A stretch of DNA of 64,000 nucleotides from an uncultured Phycicoccus sp. (GTDB lineage Bacteria; Actinomycetota; Actinomycetes; Actinomycetales; Dermatophilaceae). Each line of letters opens with the position of its first letter. The first letter of the stretch is position 1. This document shows, piece after piece, positions 1 through 7,663 of this stretch. Location: the NCBI RefSeq assembly GCF_947495705.1, contig NZ_CANLZR010000007.1:62001-126000 (forward strand), written 5' to 3'. The position numbers were made by a program, and so were the translations under genes. The notes under the pieces were generated by a model. It worked only from the letters and a program-made list of their open reading frames with translations, was not told the origin of the DNA and made no database searches.

Positions 1-2326
1 GCCCGGGCACGTCCCCGCCGCCGAGCACCCGGTGCTGCAGCGTGATCCGGTGCAGCTTGCCCCAGTCCCAGCCCTTCGGGTCCTTGCCGAGCTCCCGGGT
101 CAGCTCGAGCCGTGCCTCGACGAGGGCCTGGCGCAGGATCTCGTCCTTGCCTTCGGTGACGTTCGGGGTGAGGGCGTTGTCCCACCAGGCGCTCTCGGGC
201 TCGGCGAGCAGGCCCTGCACGGCGGCGCGCCACCGGTGCCCGCCGTCGGCCTTGAGGCCGGTGGGGAGCTCGTCGTCGAAGAGCAGCTCGCACAGGTTGC
301 GCCACACCGCGTTGTAGTAGGCCGCCGCGGCCGATGCGTCCGAGTCGGCGGCCGGAGTCGTCCGGTCCCAGCCACGCAGCAGCGAGCGGGCCTCCTCGGT
401 GAAGTCGAGGAGGTCCTGCTGGGCGGGCTCGGAGTCGGTGGCCTCGAGCGGCACCCCGAGCAGCGCCGGGACGAGCACCTGGGCGAAGAGGTCGGCGTCG
501 TCCATCTGGATCGAGGCCATGTCGGCCGGCGAGACCTGGTCGAGCTCGTCGAGCCGCTGTGCGATGCGGGTGGAGCGCCAGCCGGCGTCCCACTCGGTCG
601 TGAGGAACGGCGAGCTGCTGTCGGCGACGGCCTGGTTGGCGGCGACGATGAGGCCGTCGGGCGGGTCGAGGGTCCACGGCAGGTCCGAGAACTCGACGAA
701 CCCCGTCCACGCGTACGTCGAGTCCCAGCCCGGCGCCGGCCAGTAGCCCGGCGGTGCCTTGGGAACGGCGGAGCGTCGGATCGGGATCTGCCCGGGCGCC
801 TGGTAGCCGATGTGCCCGGCCCGGTCGGCGTACACGAGGTTCTGCGAGGGGACGGCGAAGTCCCGCGCGGCGTCGCGGAACTCGTCGAAGTCACTGGCGG
901 TGTTGAGCGCGAGGATCGCGTCGGCGGTGCGTCCCGGCAGCAGGCCGGTCCAGGCCAGCGAGACGGCGTACGCCTCGCTGTCATCGCCCTCCTGCTGCGT
1001 GGGTGCTCGCGACCCGGCATCCCGCACGGCCTGGATCACGTCGGACATGATCGGGCCGTTCTCGGTGGAGCGGGTCACGATCGTCTGGTCCGCCCCGCCG
1101 GCGACCTTGATCGTCTCCTGGCGGACCCGCAGCGGCACCCAGTCGCCGTCGCGCTGGTAGGTGTCACCGACGACCCGCTCGAGGTAGAAGTCGGTGACGT
1201 CGGGGTCGAGGTTGGTGAAGCCCCAGGCGATGTCCGCGTTGTGGCCGATGATGACGCCGGGGACCCCGGCGAAGGAGAAGCCCGAGACGTCCAGGGGGCA
1301 CCCCGGGCCCACCGTGCGGCAGTGCAGGCTGTTCTGGATCCAGATGCCGGGCTGGCCGATGCCGAGGTGCGGGTCGTTGGCGAGCAGCGGCTGGCCCGTC
1401 GTGGTCCGTGAGCCCGCCACGACCCACGAGTTCGAGCCGACCCCCTCGCCCCGTCCCACCAGCTCCGGCACCGCGTCCAGCGCCTGCTGCACGGCCGTGT
1501 ACGCGGCCCGGGCGTCGGGGGTCGACAGCTCGCGGGCCACCTCGCCCGCAGCGGGGGCGGACGCTGCGCCCGCGAGCGAGGACGGCAGCGCGGACCCCGC
1601 CGGCGCCCGGCCTGGTCGCCACTCCTCGTCGGAGAGGATCGGCGGGCGCAGGTCGGGCTGGTACGCCGGGTAGATCTGGTCGATCTGGGCGGGGCTGAGG
1701 CGGCCGCTGAGCTGGGCGCGGGCGAGCTCGTTGGTGTAGTCGCCGCGCAGGTCCCACGCCATCGCCTTGAGCCAGGCGAGGCTGTCGACGGGCGACCACT
1801 CCTCGATGTCCCCGATCGGCATCGACAGGCCGAGCACGCTGTACTCGAGCGAGACCTCGCCCGGGCTGCGGCCGCGCAGGTACCGGTTGACCCCCTCGGC
1901 GTAGGCCTGCAGCGCCTGCCGGGTCTCGGGCTCCAGGGTCGGCAGCTCCTGTTCGGCCACCCGGCGCCAGCCCATCGTCCGCACGACCTTGTCGGTCTGC
2001 ACCCCGGGCTGGCCGACGAGCTCGGCGAGCCGCCCCGCCGTGATGTGCCGCCGCAGGTCCATCTCGAAGAAAAGCTCCTGGGCGTGGACGTAGCCCTGGG
2101 CCCGGGCGAGGTCGGTGACGCTGTCGCCGTAGATGTGCGGGACCCCACTGTCGTCCCGCATCACGGTGACGGCGGCCCCCAGCCCGGGCAGGGTGGCCTC
2201 GCCGGACCGGGTCGGCAGCGACTCGCGCACGGTCGAGACGACGATGACCCCGGCGACGAGGGCCACGACGACGACGGCGGCGAGCAGTCCCAGGAACAGG
2301 CGGCGGGCGACGACGAGGCGACTCAC
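1..2326 (-). CDS. Penicillin acylase (penicillin amidase) family protein, 3' end cut by window edge
   Basis: Ntn-hydrolase of the penicillin acylase family; members hydrolyse amide bonds of acylated substrates such as beta-lactams or N-acyl-homoserine lactones, so the substrate here is open. The frame is not in the ORF track because it runs off the left edge. From GTG 2326 it encodes a short N-terminal hydrophobic anchor or signal (about residues 9-30). The autoproteolysis site is GSNSWVVAG, which makes Ser298 the expected N-terminal nucleophile of the beta chain; NDPHLGIGQPG and the family block GHNADIAWGFTN follow. About 775 residues are visible, close to full family length. A TAGTCT hexamer lies 6 nt upstream of the GTG, so the mRNA may be leaderless. 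It is divergent from the antiporter gene. Family call is firm. Confidence 0.9.
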   Translation of the reverse strand, partial: MSRLVVARRLFLGLLAAVVVVALVAGVIVVSTVRESLPTRSGEATLPGLGAAVTVMRDDSGVPHIYGDSVTDLARAQGYVHAQELFFEMDLRRHITAGRLAELVGQPGVQTDKVVRTMGWRRVAEQELPTLEPETRQALQAYAEGVNRYLRGRSPGEVSLEYSVLGLSMPIGDIEEWSPVDSLAWLKAMAWDLRGDYTNELARAQLSGRLSPAQIDQIYPAYQPDLRPPILSDEEWRPGRAPAGSALPSSLAGAASAPAAGEVARELSTPDARAAYTAVQQALDAVPELVGRGEGVGSNSWVVAGSRTTTGQPLLANDPHLGIGQPGIWIQNSLHCRTVGPGCPLDVSGFSFAGVPGVIIGHNADIAWGFTNLDPDVTDFYLERVVGDTYQRDGDWVPLRVRQETIKVAGGADQTIVTRSTENGPIMSDVIQAVRDAGSRAPTQQEGDDSEAYAVSLAWTGLLPGRTADAILALNTASDFDEFRDAARDFAVPSQNLVYADRAGHIGYQAPGQIPIRRSAVPKAPPGYWPAPGWDSTYAWTGFVEFSDLPWTLDPPDGLIVAANQAVADSSSPFLTTEWDAGWRSTRIAQRLDELDQVSPADMASIQMDDADLFAQVLVPALLGVPLEATDSEPAQQDLLDFTEEARSLLRGWDRTTPAADSDASAAAAYYNAVWRNLCELLFDDELPTGLKADGGHRWRAAVQGLLAEPESAWWDNALTPNVTEGKDEILRQALVEARLELTRELGKDPKGWDWGKLHRITLQHRVLGGGDVPG

Positions 2327-2332
2327 CCTGCG

Positions 2333-2338
2333 AGACTA
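2333..2338 (-). promoter_or_regulatory. -10-like hexamer TAGTCT for a leaderless penicillin acylase mRNA
   Basis: On the minus strand TAGTCT is followed by 6 nt and then the GTG start, with no Shine-Dalgarno between. The spacing matches transcription starting at or next to the start codon. Inferred from spacing only. Confidence 0.45.
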
Positions 2339-2373
2339 GGTCACCACCACCGACGACACGAGGACGGTCCCTT

Positions 2374-3924
2374 TTGACACCCGCGGGAACGCTGCAGGCT
2401 GCGGCCGGCGGCGAGCCCTCGGGCTTCTCCCTCGACGACCTCACCCTGGCCCTGCTCGTCGGCAGCCTGGTGCTCGTCGTCGCGGTCGCCGCCGTGCGGC
2501 TGTCGTTGCGGTCGGGGCTGCCCTCGCTGCTCATCTACCTCGGCATCGGGCTCGCGCTCGGGGAGTCCGGGCTGGGCATCGCCTACGACTCCGAGCAGCT
2601 CACCCAGGTGCTCGGCTACGCGGCGCTCGTCCTCATCCTCGTCGAGGGCGGGATCACGACCCAGTGGTCGGGCATCCGCAGCTCGGTGGCCCCCGCCGGG
2701 GTGCTCGCGACGGTCGGGGTCGCGGTCAGCGTCCTCGTCGTCGGGTCCGTCGCCCACCTCGTGCTCGGCTGGTCCTGGGAGGTGTCGCTGCTCATCGGCG
2801 CCGTCGTCGCCTCCACGGACGCGGCCGCCGTGTTCTCGGTGCTGCGCCGGGTCCCGCTGCCCCGCCGGGTCTCGGGGATGCTGGAGGCCGAGTCCGGGTT
2901 CAACGACGCACCGGTCGTCCTGCTCGTCACTGCCCTGGCCGCCGGTCTCGCGCCGGGGGCGGAGACCGAGGCGTGGTGGCACATCCTGGTCCTCGCGGTC
3001 CTCGAGCTCGCCGGGGGGACCGCGATCGGCCTGGCGATCGGCTGGCTCGGGGCGCGCCTGCTCCGTCTCGTCGCGACGACGTCCTCCGCCCTCTTCGCCA
3101 TCGGGGTGCTGTCGGTGGCGGTCCTCGCCTACGCGGTGGCGGACGCGGCCCACACCTCCGGCTTCATCGCGTGCTACCTCGCCGCGCTCGTGCTGGGGAA
3201 CCTCCCCCTGCCGCACCGGCCGGCGGTCGTCGGCCTCTCGACGGCCGTCGGGTGGCTCGCCCAGATCGGGCTGTTCGTCCTCCTCGGCCTGCTCGCGTCC
3301 CCCAGCGGCTTCTCGGCCCAGGTCGTGCCCGCCCTCGTGGTGGGCGCCGCGCTGCTCCTGCTCGGGCGGCCGCTGTCGGTCCTCGTCTCCTGCACCCCGT
3401 TCCGGATGCCATGGCGCACCCAGGCCTTCCTGTCGTGGGCGGGCCTGCGCGGCGCCGTCCCCGTCGTCCTCGCCACCGTCCCGGTGACCGCGGGGACACC
3501 GGGGGTCGAGTGGATGTTCGACCTCGTCTTCGTCCTCGTCGTCGTGTTCACCCTCATCCAGGCACCGACGCTCCCGTGGGTCGCGCGCCGGCTCCGGCTG
3601 GCCGGCGGGCACCACCAGATCGACCTGGCCGTCGAGACCACCCCCCTCACCGACCTCGGGGCCGAGCTGCTCGAGATCGACGTGGGCCCGGACTCCCGCA
3701 TCGGTGGGGTGCGGGTCTTCGAGCTGCGCCTGCCCACCGGGGCGAACGTCGCCCTCGTCGTCCGCGGGGGCGGGTCCTTCGTCCCCCGCGACAGCGACGT
3801 CCTGCGGCACGGCGACCAGCTGCTCGTCGTCGCGCCGACGGCCGTCCGCGCCCGGACCGAGAAGCGGCTCTACCAGGTGAGCCGTGGGGGTCGCCTGGCC
3901 GAGTGGACCGACGGCGGACCCTGA
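2374..3924 (+). CDS. Potassium(sodium)/proton antiporter, CPA1/NhaP2 type with C-terminal RCK_C domain
   Basis: Integral membrane cation/proton exchanger. About 12 hydrophobic segments cover residues 25-405, with the conserved CPA1 stretches STDAAAVFSVL and AESGFNDAP; the Asp of the latter belongs to the ion-binding site of the family. Residues about 420-500 (LLEIDVGPDSRIGGVRVFEL...GDQLLVVAP) form a TrkA_C/RCK_C-like cytoplasmic domain as in NhaP2/CvrA K+/H+ antiporters, which suggests nucleotide or ion control. Start is TTG 2374 with AGGACGG about 8 nt upstream; 516 residues. A hairpin overlaps the stop codon. K+ versus Na+ specificity cannot be read from the sequence. Confidence 0.88.
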   Translation: MTPAGTLQAAAGGEPSGFSLDDLTLALLVGSLVLVVAVAAVRLSLRSGLPSLLIYLGIGLALGESGLGIAYDSEQLTQVLGYAALVLILVEGGITTQWSGIRSSVAPAGVLATVGVAVSVLVVGSVAHLVLGWSWEVSLLIGAVVASTDAAAVFSVLRRVPLPRRVSGMLEAESGFNDAPVVLLVTALAAGLAPGAETEAWWHILVLAVLELAGGTAIGLAIGWLGARLLRLVATTSSALFAIGVLSVAVLAYAVADAAHTSGFIACYLAALVLGNLPLPHRPAVVGLSTAVGWLAQIGLFVLLGLLASPSGFSAQVVPALVVGAALLLLGRPLSVLVSCTPFRMPWRTQAFLSWAGLRGAVPVVLATVPVTAGTPGVEWMFDLVFVLVVVFTLIQAPTLPWVARRLRLAGGHHQIDLAVETTPLTDLGAELLEIDVGPDSRIGGVRVFELRLPTGANVALVVRGGGSFVPRDSDVLRHGDQLLVVAPTAVRARTEKRLYQVSRGGRLAEWTDGGP

Positions 3925-3950
3925 GCGTCCCGCCCGGCGTTCAGGGTCCG
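3915..3950 (+). terminator. Hairpin terminator of the antiporter gene
   Basis: CGGACCCTGA and TCAGGGTCCG form a perfect 10-bp stem around a 16-nt loop; the left arm includes the stop codon. There is no T tract, as is usual in high-GC actinobacteria. Confidence 0.6.
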
Positions 3951-4004
3951 CTCAGGCCCGTCCCTCATGGCCGGGATGGCTGAGCCACCGGCAGTCTCGT
4001 GCCC

Positions 4005-4904
4005 ATGATCACCGTCGACCACGTCACCAAGAGATACGGCTCCTTCACCGCCCTGGACGACGTCTCGTTCGAGGCGCGCCCCGGCCGGGTCACCGGCTTC
4101 CTCGGCCCCAACGGCGCCGGCAAGACGACCGCGATGCGCGTCGTCGCCGGCCTCACCCCGGCCTCGGCCGGCACGGCGACGGTCCTCGGCCGTCCCTACG
4201 CGACGCTCCCCAACCCCGGCCGCCATGTCGGGCTCCTGCTGGACGCGTCCGCCCAGCATGCGGGTCGGACGGGCCGCGAGGTCCTCACCCTCGGCGCCAT
4301 CCTCACCGGGGTCGAGCGGCGTCGCGTCGACGTGCTCCTCGACCTCGTCGGGCTGACCCCGAAGGAGTCGAACCGGCGGATCCGCAACTACTCCCTGGGG
4401 ATGCGGCAACGGCTCGGCATCGCGCACGCCCTGCTCGGCGACCCCGAGGTGCTCGTCCTGGACGAGCCGGCGAACGGGCTGGACCCCGCGGGCATCCGCT
4501 GGATGCGGGGCCTGCTCCGGGACTTCGCGGCCCGCGGCGGCACCGTCCTGCTGTCCTCCCATCTGCTGAACGAGATCGAGCGGGTCGCGGACGACCTCGT
4601 CGTCATCGGCGGCGGGCGCATCGTCGCCTCGGGACCCACCGAGCAGCTGCTCGCGGGCTCGGGCACGGTCGTGCGCTCCAGCGACGACGCCCGGCTCGCC
4701 GCGACCCTCGCAGCGCAGTCCGTGACGGTGACCCCCGTCGCCGCGGGCGGTCTGCTCGTCGACGCGGACCCCGGAGCCGTGGGCCGGGCCGCGCTCGCGG
4801 CCGGCGTCGCCCTCGTCGAGCTGCGCGGCGGCGACGAGCGGGGGCTCGAGGAGATGTTCTTCGACCTCACCGCCTCCTCGTCCCGCGAGGGGGTGGCCGC
4901 ATGA
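4005..4904 (+). CDS. ABC transporter ATP-binding protein (ABC-2 type exporter)
   Basis: Nucleotide-binding subunit of an exporter. Visible motifs are Walker A GPNGAGKTT (about residues 34-42), the short signature YSLGMRQRLG (near 128), Walker B VLVLDEPANGLDP (about 149-161) and the switch His in LLSSHLL. The C-terminal 80 residues are variable, as in the DRA/CcmA drug-exporter group. I chose ATG 4005 over GTG 3999 because CAGTCT lies 7 nt before it, leaderless style, and no ribosome site is present; the difference is two residues. Its last codon overlaps the permease start as ATGA, so the two are translationally coupled. Substrate unknown. Confidence 0.9.
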   Translation: MITVDHVTKRYGSFTALDDVSFEARPGRVTGFLGPNGAGKTTAMRVVAGLTPASAGTATVLGRPYATLPNPGRHVGLLLDASAQHAGRTGREVLTLGAILTGVERRRVDVLLDLVGLTPKESNRRIRNYSLGMRQRLGIAHALLGDPEVLVLDEPANGLDPAGIRWMRGLLRDFAARGGTVLLSSHLLNEIERVADDLVVIGGGRIVASGPTEQLLAGSGTVVRSSDDARLAATLAAQSVTVTPVAAGGLLVDADPGAVGRAALAAGVALVELRGGDERGLEEMFFDLTASSSREGVAA

Positions 4905-5719
4905 GCGCCACGACGGTCACCGCCGCCGCCCCGGACCGGGCCGTGCCGGGGCTGCCCGAGCCGCTGCCGGGGCCCCGGCCGGCCTCCGGGGTTCCCTTCC
5001 TCCGGCTCGCCGGTGTCGAGCTGCGCAAGATGCTCGACACCCGCGCCGGCCGCTGGCTCGTCATCGGCATCGGCGCCGTCATCGCCGCTGCCCTGACGGT
5101 CCTGCTCGTGCAGGACGGCGGGGAGCACCCCTTCGCCGACTACCTCCAGGCCACGACGATGCCGATGGCGCTGCTCCTGCCGGTCGTCGGGATCCTCGCG
5201 GTGACGTCGGAGTGGTCGCAGCGCACGGCGCTCGTCACGTTCACCCTCGAGCCCCGACGCCCCCGCGTCGCCTGGGCGAAGACCCTTGCCGCGCTGGGCG
5301 TGGGGGTCGTCGCCGTCCTGACCGCGTTCGCCTTCGGTGCCGCCGCGCACGGGGCGGCGGTCGCGTTCCGCGGGGCCACCGGCGACTGGGAGCTCGCGGG
5401 GACCGCCGTGCTCGGGGCCGCGGGCTACGTGCTGCTCGGCCTGCTCCAGGCGGTCGGGTTCGCGATGCTCCTGCGGAACACCCCCGCCGCCGTCGTGGCC
5501 TACTTCGCCCTGCCGACGGCTTGGAGCCTGGTCGGGCAGCTCGTGCCGCAAGCCCGGACCGCCGCGGAGTGGCTCGACCTGAACCGGACGATGGAACCGC
5601 TGTTCACGGGGTCGCTCACCGGCGAGCAGTGGGCACAGCTCGGCACCTCGGTGGGGCTCTGGGTCGCACTGCCCCTGGCGCTGGGCATCTGGTGGATCAC
5701 CCGGGCCGAGGTGAAGTAG
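4901..5719 (+). CDS. ABC-2 type transporter permease
   Basis: Membrane partner of the preceding ATPase, with which it shares a 4-nt ATGA overlap. It has 272 residues: a Pro-rich cytoplasmic N-terminus (about 35 residues), then six hydrophobic segments (first near residues 49-66, then clusters near 87-105, 130-155, 165-190, 195-215 and the C-terminus LGTSVGLWVALPLALGIWW). The segment AVTSEWSQRTALVTFTLEPRR is the typical ABC2_membrane loop. No transported substrate can be assigned. The two-gene pair stands alone, with no regulator next to it. Confidence 0.85.
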   Translation: MSATTVTAAAPDRAVPGLPEPLPGPRPASGVPFLRLAGVELRKMLDTRAGRWLVIGIGAVIAAALTVLLVQDGGEHPFADYLQATTMPMALLLPVVGILAVTSEWSQRTALVTFTLEPRRPRVAWAKTLAALGVGVVAVLTAFAFGAAAHGAAVAFRGATGDWELAGTAVLGAAGYVLLGLLQAVGFAMLLRNTPAAVVAYFALPTAWSLVGQLVPQARTAAEWLDLNRTMEPLFTGSLTGEQWAQLGTSVGLWVALPLALGIWWITRAEVK

Positions 5720-5850
5720 CACGGCCGCGGACCGGCGCGTTCTCGGCGGCCCCGATGCTCCCTTATCCTGGGAGCCGACCGCGCTGCCGTGGGGCCCGCA
5801 CCGACCGTGCCGGGACCGGCGGCGCCCCGACGCCGTCCGAGGAGGACACC

Positions 5851-6207
5851 GTGCCGACGTACGCCTACGCGTGCACCGAGTGCGACCACCGTTTCGAGGT
5901 CGTCCAGTCGTTCAGCGACGACACCCTCACCACCTGCCCCGAGTGCGCCGGCCGGCTCCGCAAGCTCTTCAACGCCGTGGGCATCGTGTTCAAGGGCGGC
6001 GGCTTCTACCGCACCGACTCGCGGGCCGGCGCCGGCAGCGGGTCGTCGGGGTCGGGCGCGTCCAGCGCGTCCACGAGCGGCGGGTCCGGGTCCACCGGCG
6101 GCTCGTCCGCGGGCAGCAACGGGTCGTCCGGCTCGTCGTCGGGCACGGCGGCCGCGTCGTCCACAGGGTCCTCGTCGGGCGGGTCCTCGTCCACAGCCTC
6201 GTCCTGA
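5851..6207 (+). CDS. FmdB-family zinc ribbon protein with Ser/Gly-rich tail
   Basis: Small protein (118 residues). The first 45 residues form an FmdB-type zinc ribbon: PTYAYACTECDHRFE with a CxxC pair near residues 9-12 and CPECAG with the second pair near 31-34, followed by the conserved LRKLFNAVGIVFKGGGFYRTD. The last about 60 residues are nearly all Ser, Gly, Ala and Thr and look disordered. The GTG start has an excellent ribosome site, GAGGAGGA, ending 4 nt upstream, and TATCCT near 5764 is a likely -10. FmdB proteins were named as putative regulatory proteins; the molecular role is not settled. Confidence 0.88.
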   Translation: MPTYAYACTECDHRFEVVQSFSDDTLTTCPECAGRLRKLFNAVGIVFKGGGFYRTDSRAGAGSGSSGSGASSASTSGGSGSTGGSSAGSNGSSGSSSGTAAASSTGSSSGGSSSTASS

Positions 6208-6233
6208 CCGACTCGCCGGGCCGAGACGCCACC

Positions 6234-6239
6234 TAGCGT
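6234..6239 (+). promoter_or_regulatory. -10-like hexamer TAGCGT for a leaderless SAF-protein mRNA
   Basis: TAGCGT is followed by 7 nt and the ATG at 6247, with no ribosome site between. Inference from spacing. Confidence 0.4.
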
Positions 6240-6246
6240 CGGGCCC

Positions 6247-6915
6247 ATGGCGCCCCTCCCCCGTCCCTTCCCGGGCCTCACCGGCCCGGGGCGCCGGGCG
6301 CGGTGGCGCCGAGGCCTGTTGCGTCGGGCAGCGGCCGCCTGCTGCGTCGCCGGGGCTGCGTTCGTCGGGTTGCACACGGTTCGCCCGCCGCCCCCGCCCG
6401 GCGTCACGGTCCTCGTCGCAGCCCGGGCCGTGGCCCCCGGGGCGGTGCTCGAGCCGGGCGACGTCGCCGTCCGTTCGGTGCCCCTGCTCGCCCGGCAGCC
6501 CGGCGCGGTGACCACCACCGCGGGCGCCGTCGGGCGTCGCGTCGGCGGCCCGCTCCTGCCGGGCGAGGCGGTCACCTCGTCCCGGCTCGTCCCGCGCACG
6601 GTGGCCGAAGGTCTCGCGGCGAGCGAGGTGGCCCTCCACGTCCTGCTCGCCGACCCCGCCGGGGTCGACCTCCTCGTCCCGGGCCATCGCGTCACGGTCT
6701 ACCCCACGGGTGGGGGCGAAGCCCTCGCCACCGGCGCGCGGGTCCTTGCCGTCGACGCGCAGGTCGTCGATGCCACGACGGCCCTCGGCGGGGGCCCGCC
6801 GGCCGGGCGGGGGGCGGTCCTCGCGCTCCCCGGTGCCGCGGCCCGCGCGGTCCTCGGCGGGCACGGTGGCCTCGAGGGTCCACCCGTCGTCAACGTCGCG
6901 GTCATGGCGCCGTAA
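6247..6915 (+). CDS. SAF-domain protein, CpaB/RcpC-like
   Basis: Protein of 222 residues with a basic N-terminus, one transmembrane segment (about residues 27-45, AAAACCVAGAAFVGLH) and an extracytoplasmic SAF domain (about 52-115: GVTVLVAARAVAPGAVLEPGDV...GPLLPGEAVTSSRLV). The SAF-plus-tail layout resembles CpaB/RcpC, which assist Flp/Tad pilus assembly, but no other tad or flp gene is in the window. In actinobacteria such single SAF genes often sit next to FmdB and mscL, as here, so the pilus link is only by family. Start ATG follows a leaderless-type -10. Confidence 0.75.
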   Translation: MAPLPRPFPGLTGPGRRARWRRGLLRRAAAACCVAGAAFVGLHTVRPPPPPGVTVLVAARAVAPGAVLEPGDVAVRSVPLLARQPGAVTTTAGAVGRRVGGPLLPGEAVTSSRLVPRTVAEGLAASEVALHVLLADPAGVDLLVPGHRVTVYPTGGGEALATGARVLAVDAQVVDATTALGGGPPAGRGAVLALPGAAARAVLGGHGGLEGPPVVNVAVMAP

Positions 6916-7002
6916 CGGCCCTCCCGTGGCGGCGTTGCGCGCAGCGGCCCCGGCGGCGCCCCCCTACGCTCGACGCGACATCGCCTAACGGAAGGACCTG
7001 CC

Positions 7003-7374
7003 ATGCAGGGTTTCAAGAACTTCATCATGCGCGGCAACCTCGTCGAGCTCGCCGTCGCGTTCATCATGGGCGCGGCCTTCGCCACCGTCGTCACCGCGTT
7101 CACCGACGTCGTCATCGAGGCCCTGGCCAAGGCCGGCGGCGCGCCGAGCTTCGACGAGTGGCAGCCCGGCGGCTACCAGACCGTCGGCCCGTTCCTCAGC
7201 GCGCTCGTCGCCTTCCTGCTCATCGCGTTCGTCGTGTACTTCTTCATCGTCAAGCCGTACGAGAGCGCCAAGGAGCGGTTCTTCCCGCAGGAGCCTGCGG
7301 CCGACACCATCGACCCGAACACCGAGCTCCTCAAGGAGATCCGCGACGAGCTCCGCGCGGGCCGCGGCGTCTGA
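7003..7374 (+). CDS. mscL: Large-conductance mechanosensitive channel MscL
   Basis: Emergency osmotic release channel of the inner membrane. The 123-residue product has the usual layout: amphipathic N-terminus MQGFKNFIMRGNLVELAVAFIMGAAF (N-helix plus TM1), an extracellular loop, TM2 (FLSALVAFLLIAFVVYFFIV), and a C-terminal charged helix ending LLKEIRDELRAG. The block RGNLVELAVAFIMGAAF is diagnostic. GGAAGGA lies 8 nt before ATG 7003, and TACGCT near 6964 is a likely -10. A strong hairpin follows the gene. Confidence 0.97.
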   Translation: MQGFKNFIMRGNLVELAVAFIMGAAFATVVTAFTDVVIEALAKAGGAPSFDEWQPGGYQTVGPFLSALVAFLLIAFVVYFFIVKPYESAKERFFPQEPAADTIDPNTELLKEIRDELRAGRGV

Positions 7375-7390
7375 CCGGCCTCCCCCACCG

Positions 7391-7434
7391 CCGACGAAGG
7401 CGGCGACCCACAGCCGGGTCGCCGCCTTCGTCGG
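7391..7434. terminator. Bidirectional hairpin terminator between mscL and the helicase operon
   Basis: Perfect 19-bp stem (left arm CCGACGAAGGCGGCGACCC) with a 6-nt loop, lying between convergent genes that end at 7374 (+) and 7439 (-). It should stop transcription from both sides. Confidence 0.85.
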
Positions 7435-7438
7435 TGCG

Positions 7439-7663
7439 CTACTCCCAGTGCGGGGGGCGCTGCTCGCGCAGCCAGCGCTCGTGCGGGCCCTCGTCCTCGC
7501 GGCCCGGCTCGCGCGGCGGCGCGACGTCGGGGGCGTCGTCGGTGCGGGGGTTGGTCGCCGGGCGTACCGCGCGGCGGCGCCGACGGCGCCGGGGCGGCCG
7601 CTCGCCGGCGGGCGGCTCGTCGGGTGGGTCGCCGGCCGGCTCGCCCGCGGGGTGCTCACTCAC
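7439..7663 (-). CDS. Small Arg/Pro-rich protein translationally coupled to the helicase-like gene
   Basis: ORF of 74 residues, start GTG 7663. It overlaps the 3' end of the upstream helicase-like gene by 8 nt (GTGAGTGA), the usual sign of coupled translation. The N-terminal half is acidic and Pro-rich, the middle is a run of seven Arg ([13 protein letters not shown]), and the C-terminus PHERWLREQRPPHWE is the best-defined part and could be a short helix. No domain recognised. It may bind nucleic acid through the Arg run or be an accessory of the helicase; both are guesses. The ORF track shows it only as the tail of a false 560-residue frame. Confidence 0.6.
   Translation of the reverse strand: MSEHPAGEPAGDPPDEPPAGERPPRRRRRRRAVRPATNPRTDDAPDVAPPREPGREDEGPHERWLREQRPPHWE

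Noticed and set aside
32-1411. 459-codon plus-strand ORF at the left edge
   Set aside because: Antisense to the penicillin acylase catalytic region (GSNSWVV, GHNADIAWG), which is clearly the coding strand.
6040-6200. Repetitive GGGTCGTC/TCGTCC stretch taken at first for a tandem repeat or CRISPR-like array
   Set aside because: It encodes the Ser/Gly-rich tail of the FmdB protein; no regular repeat-spacer unit.
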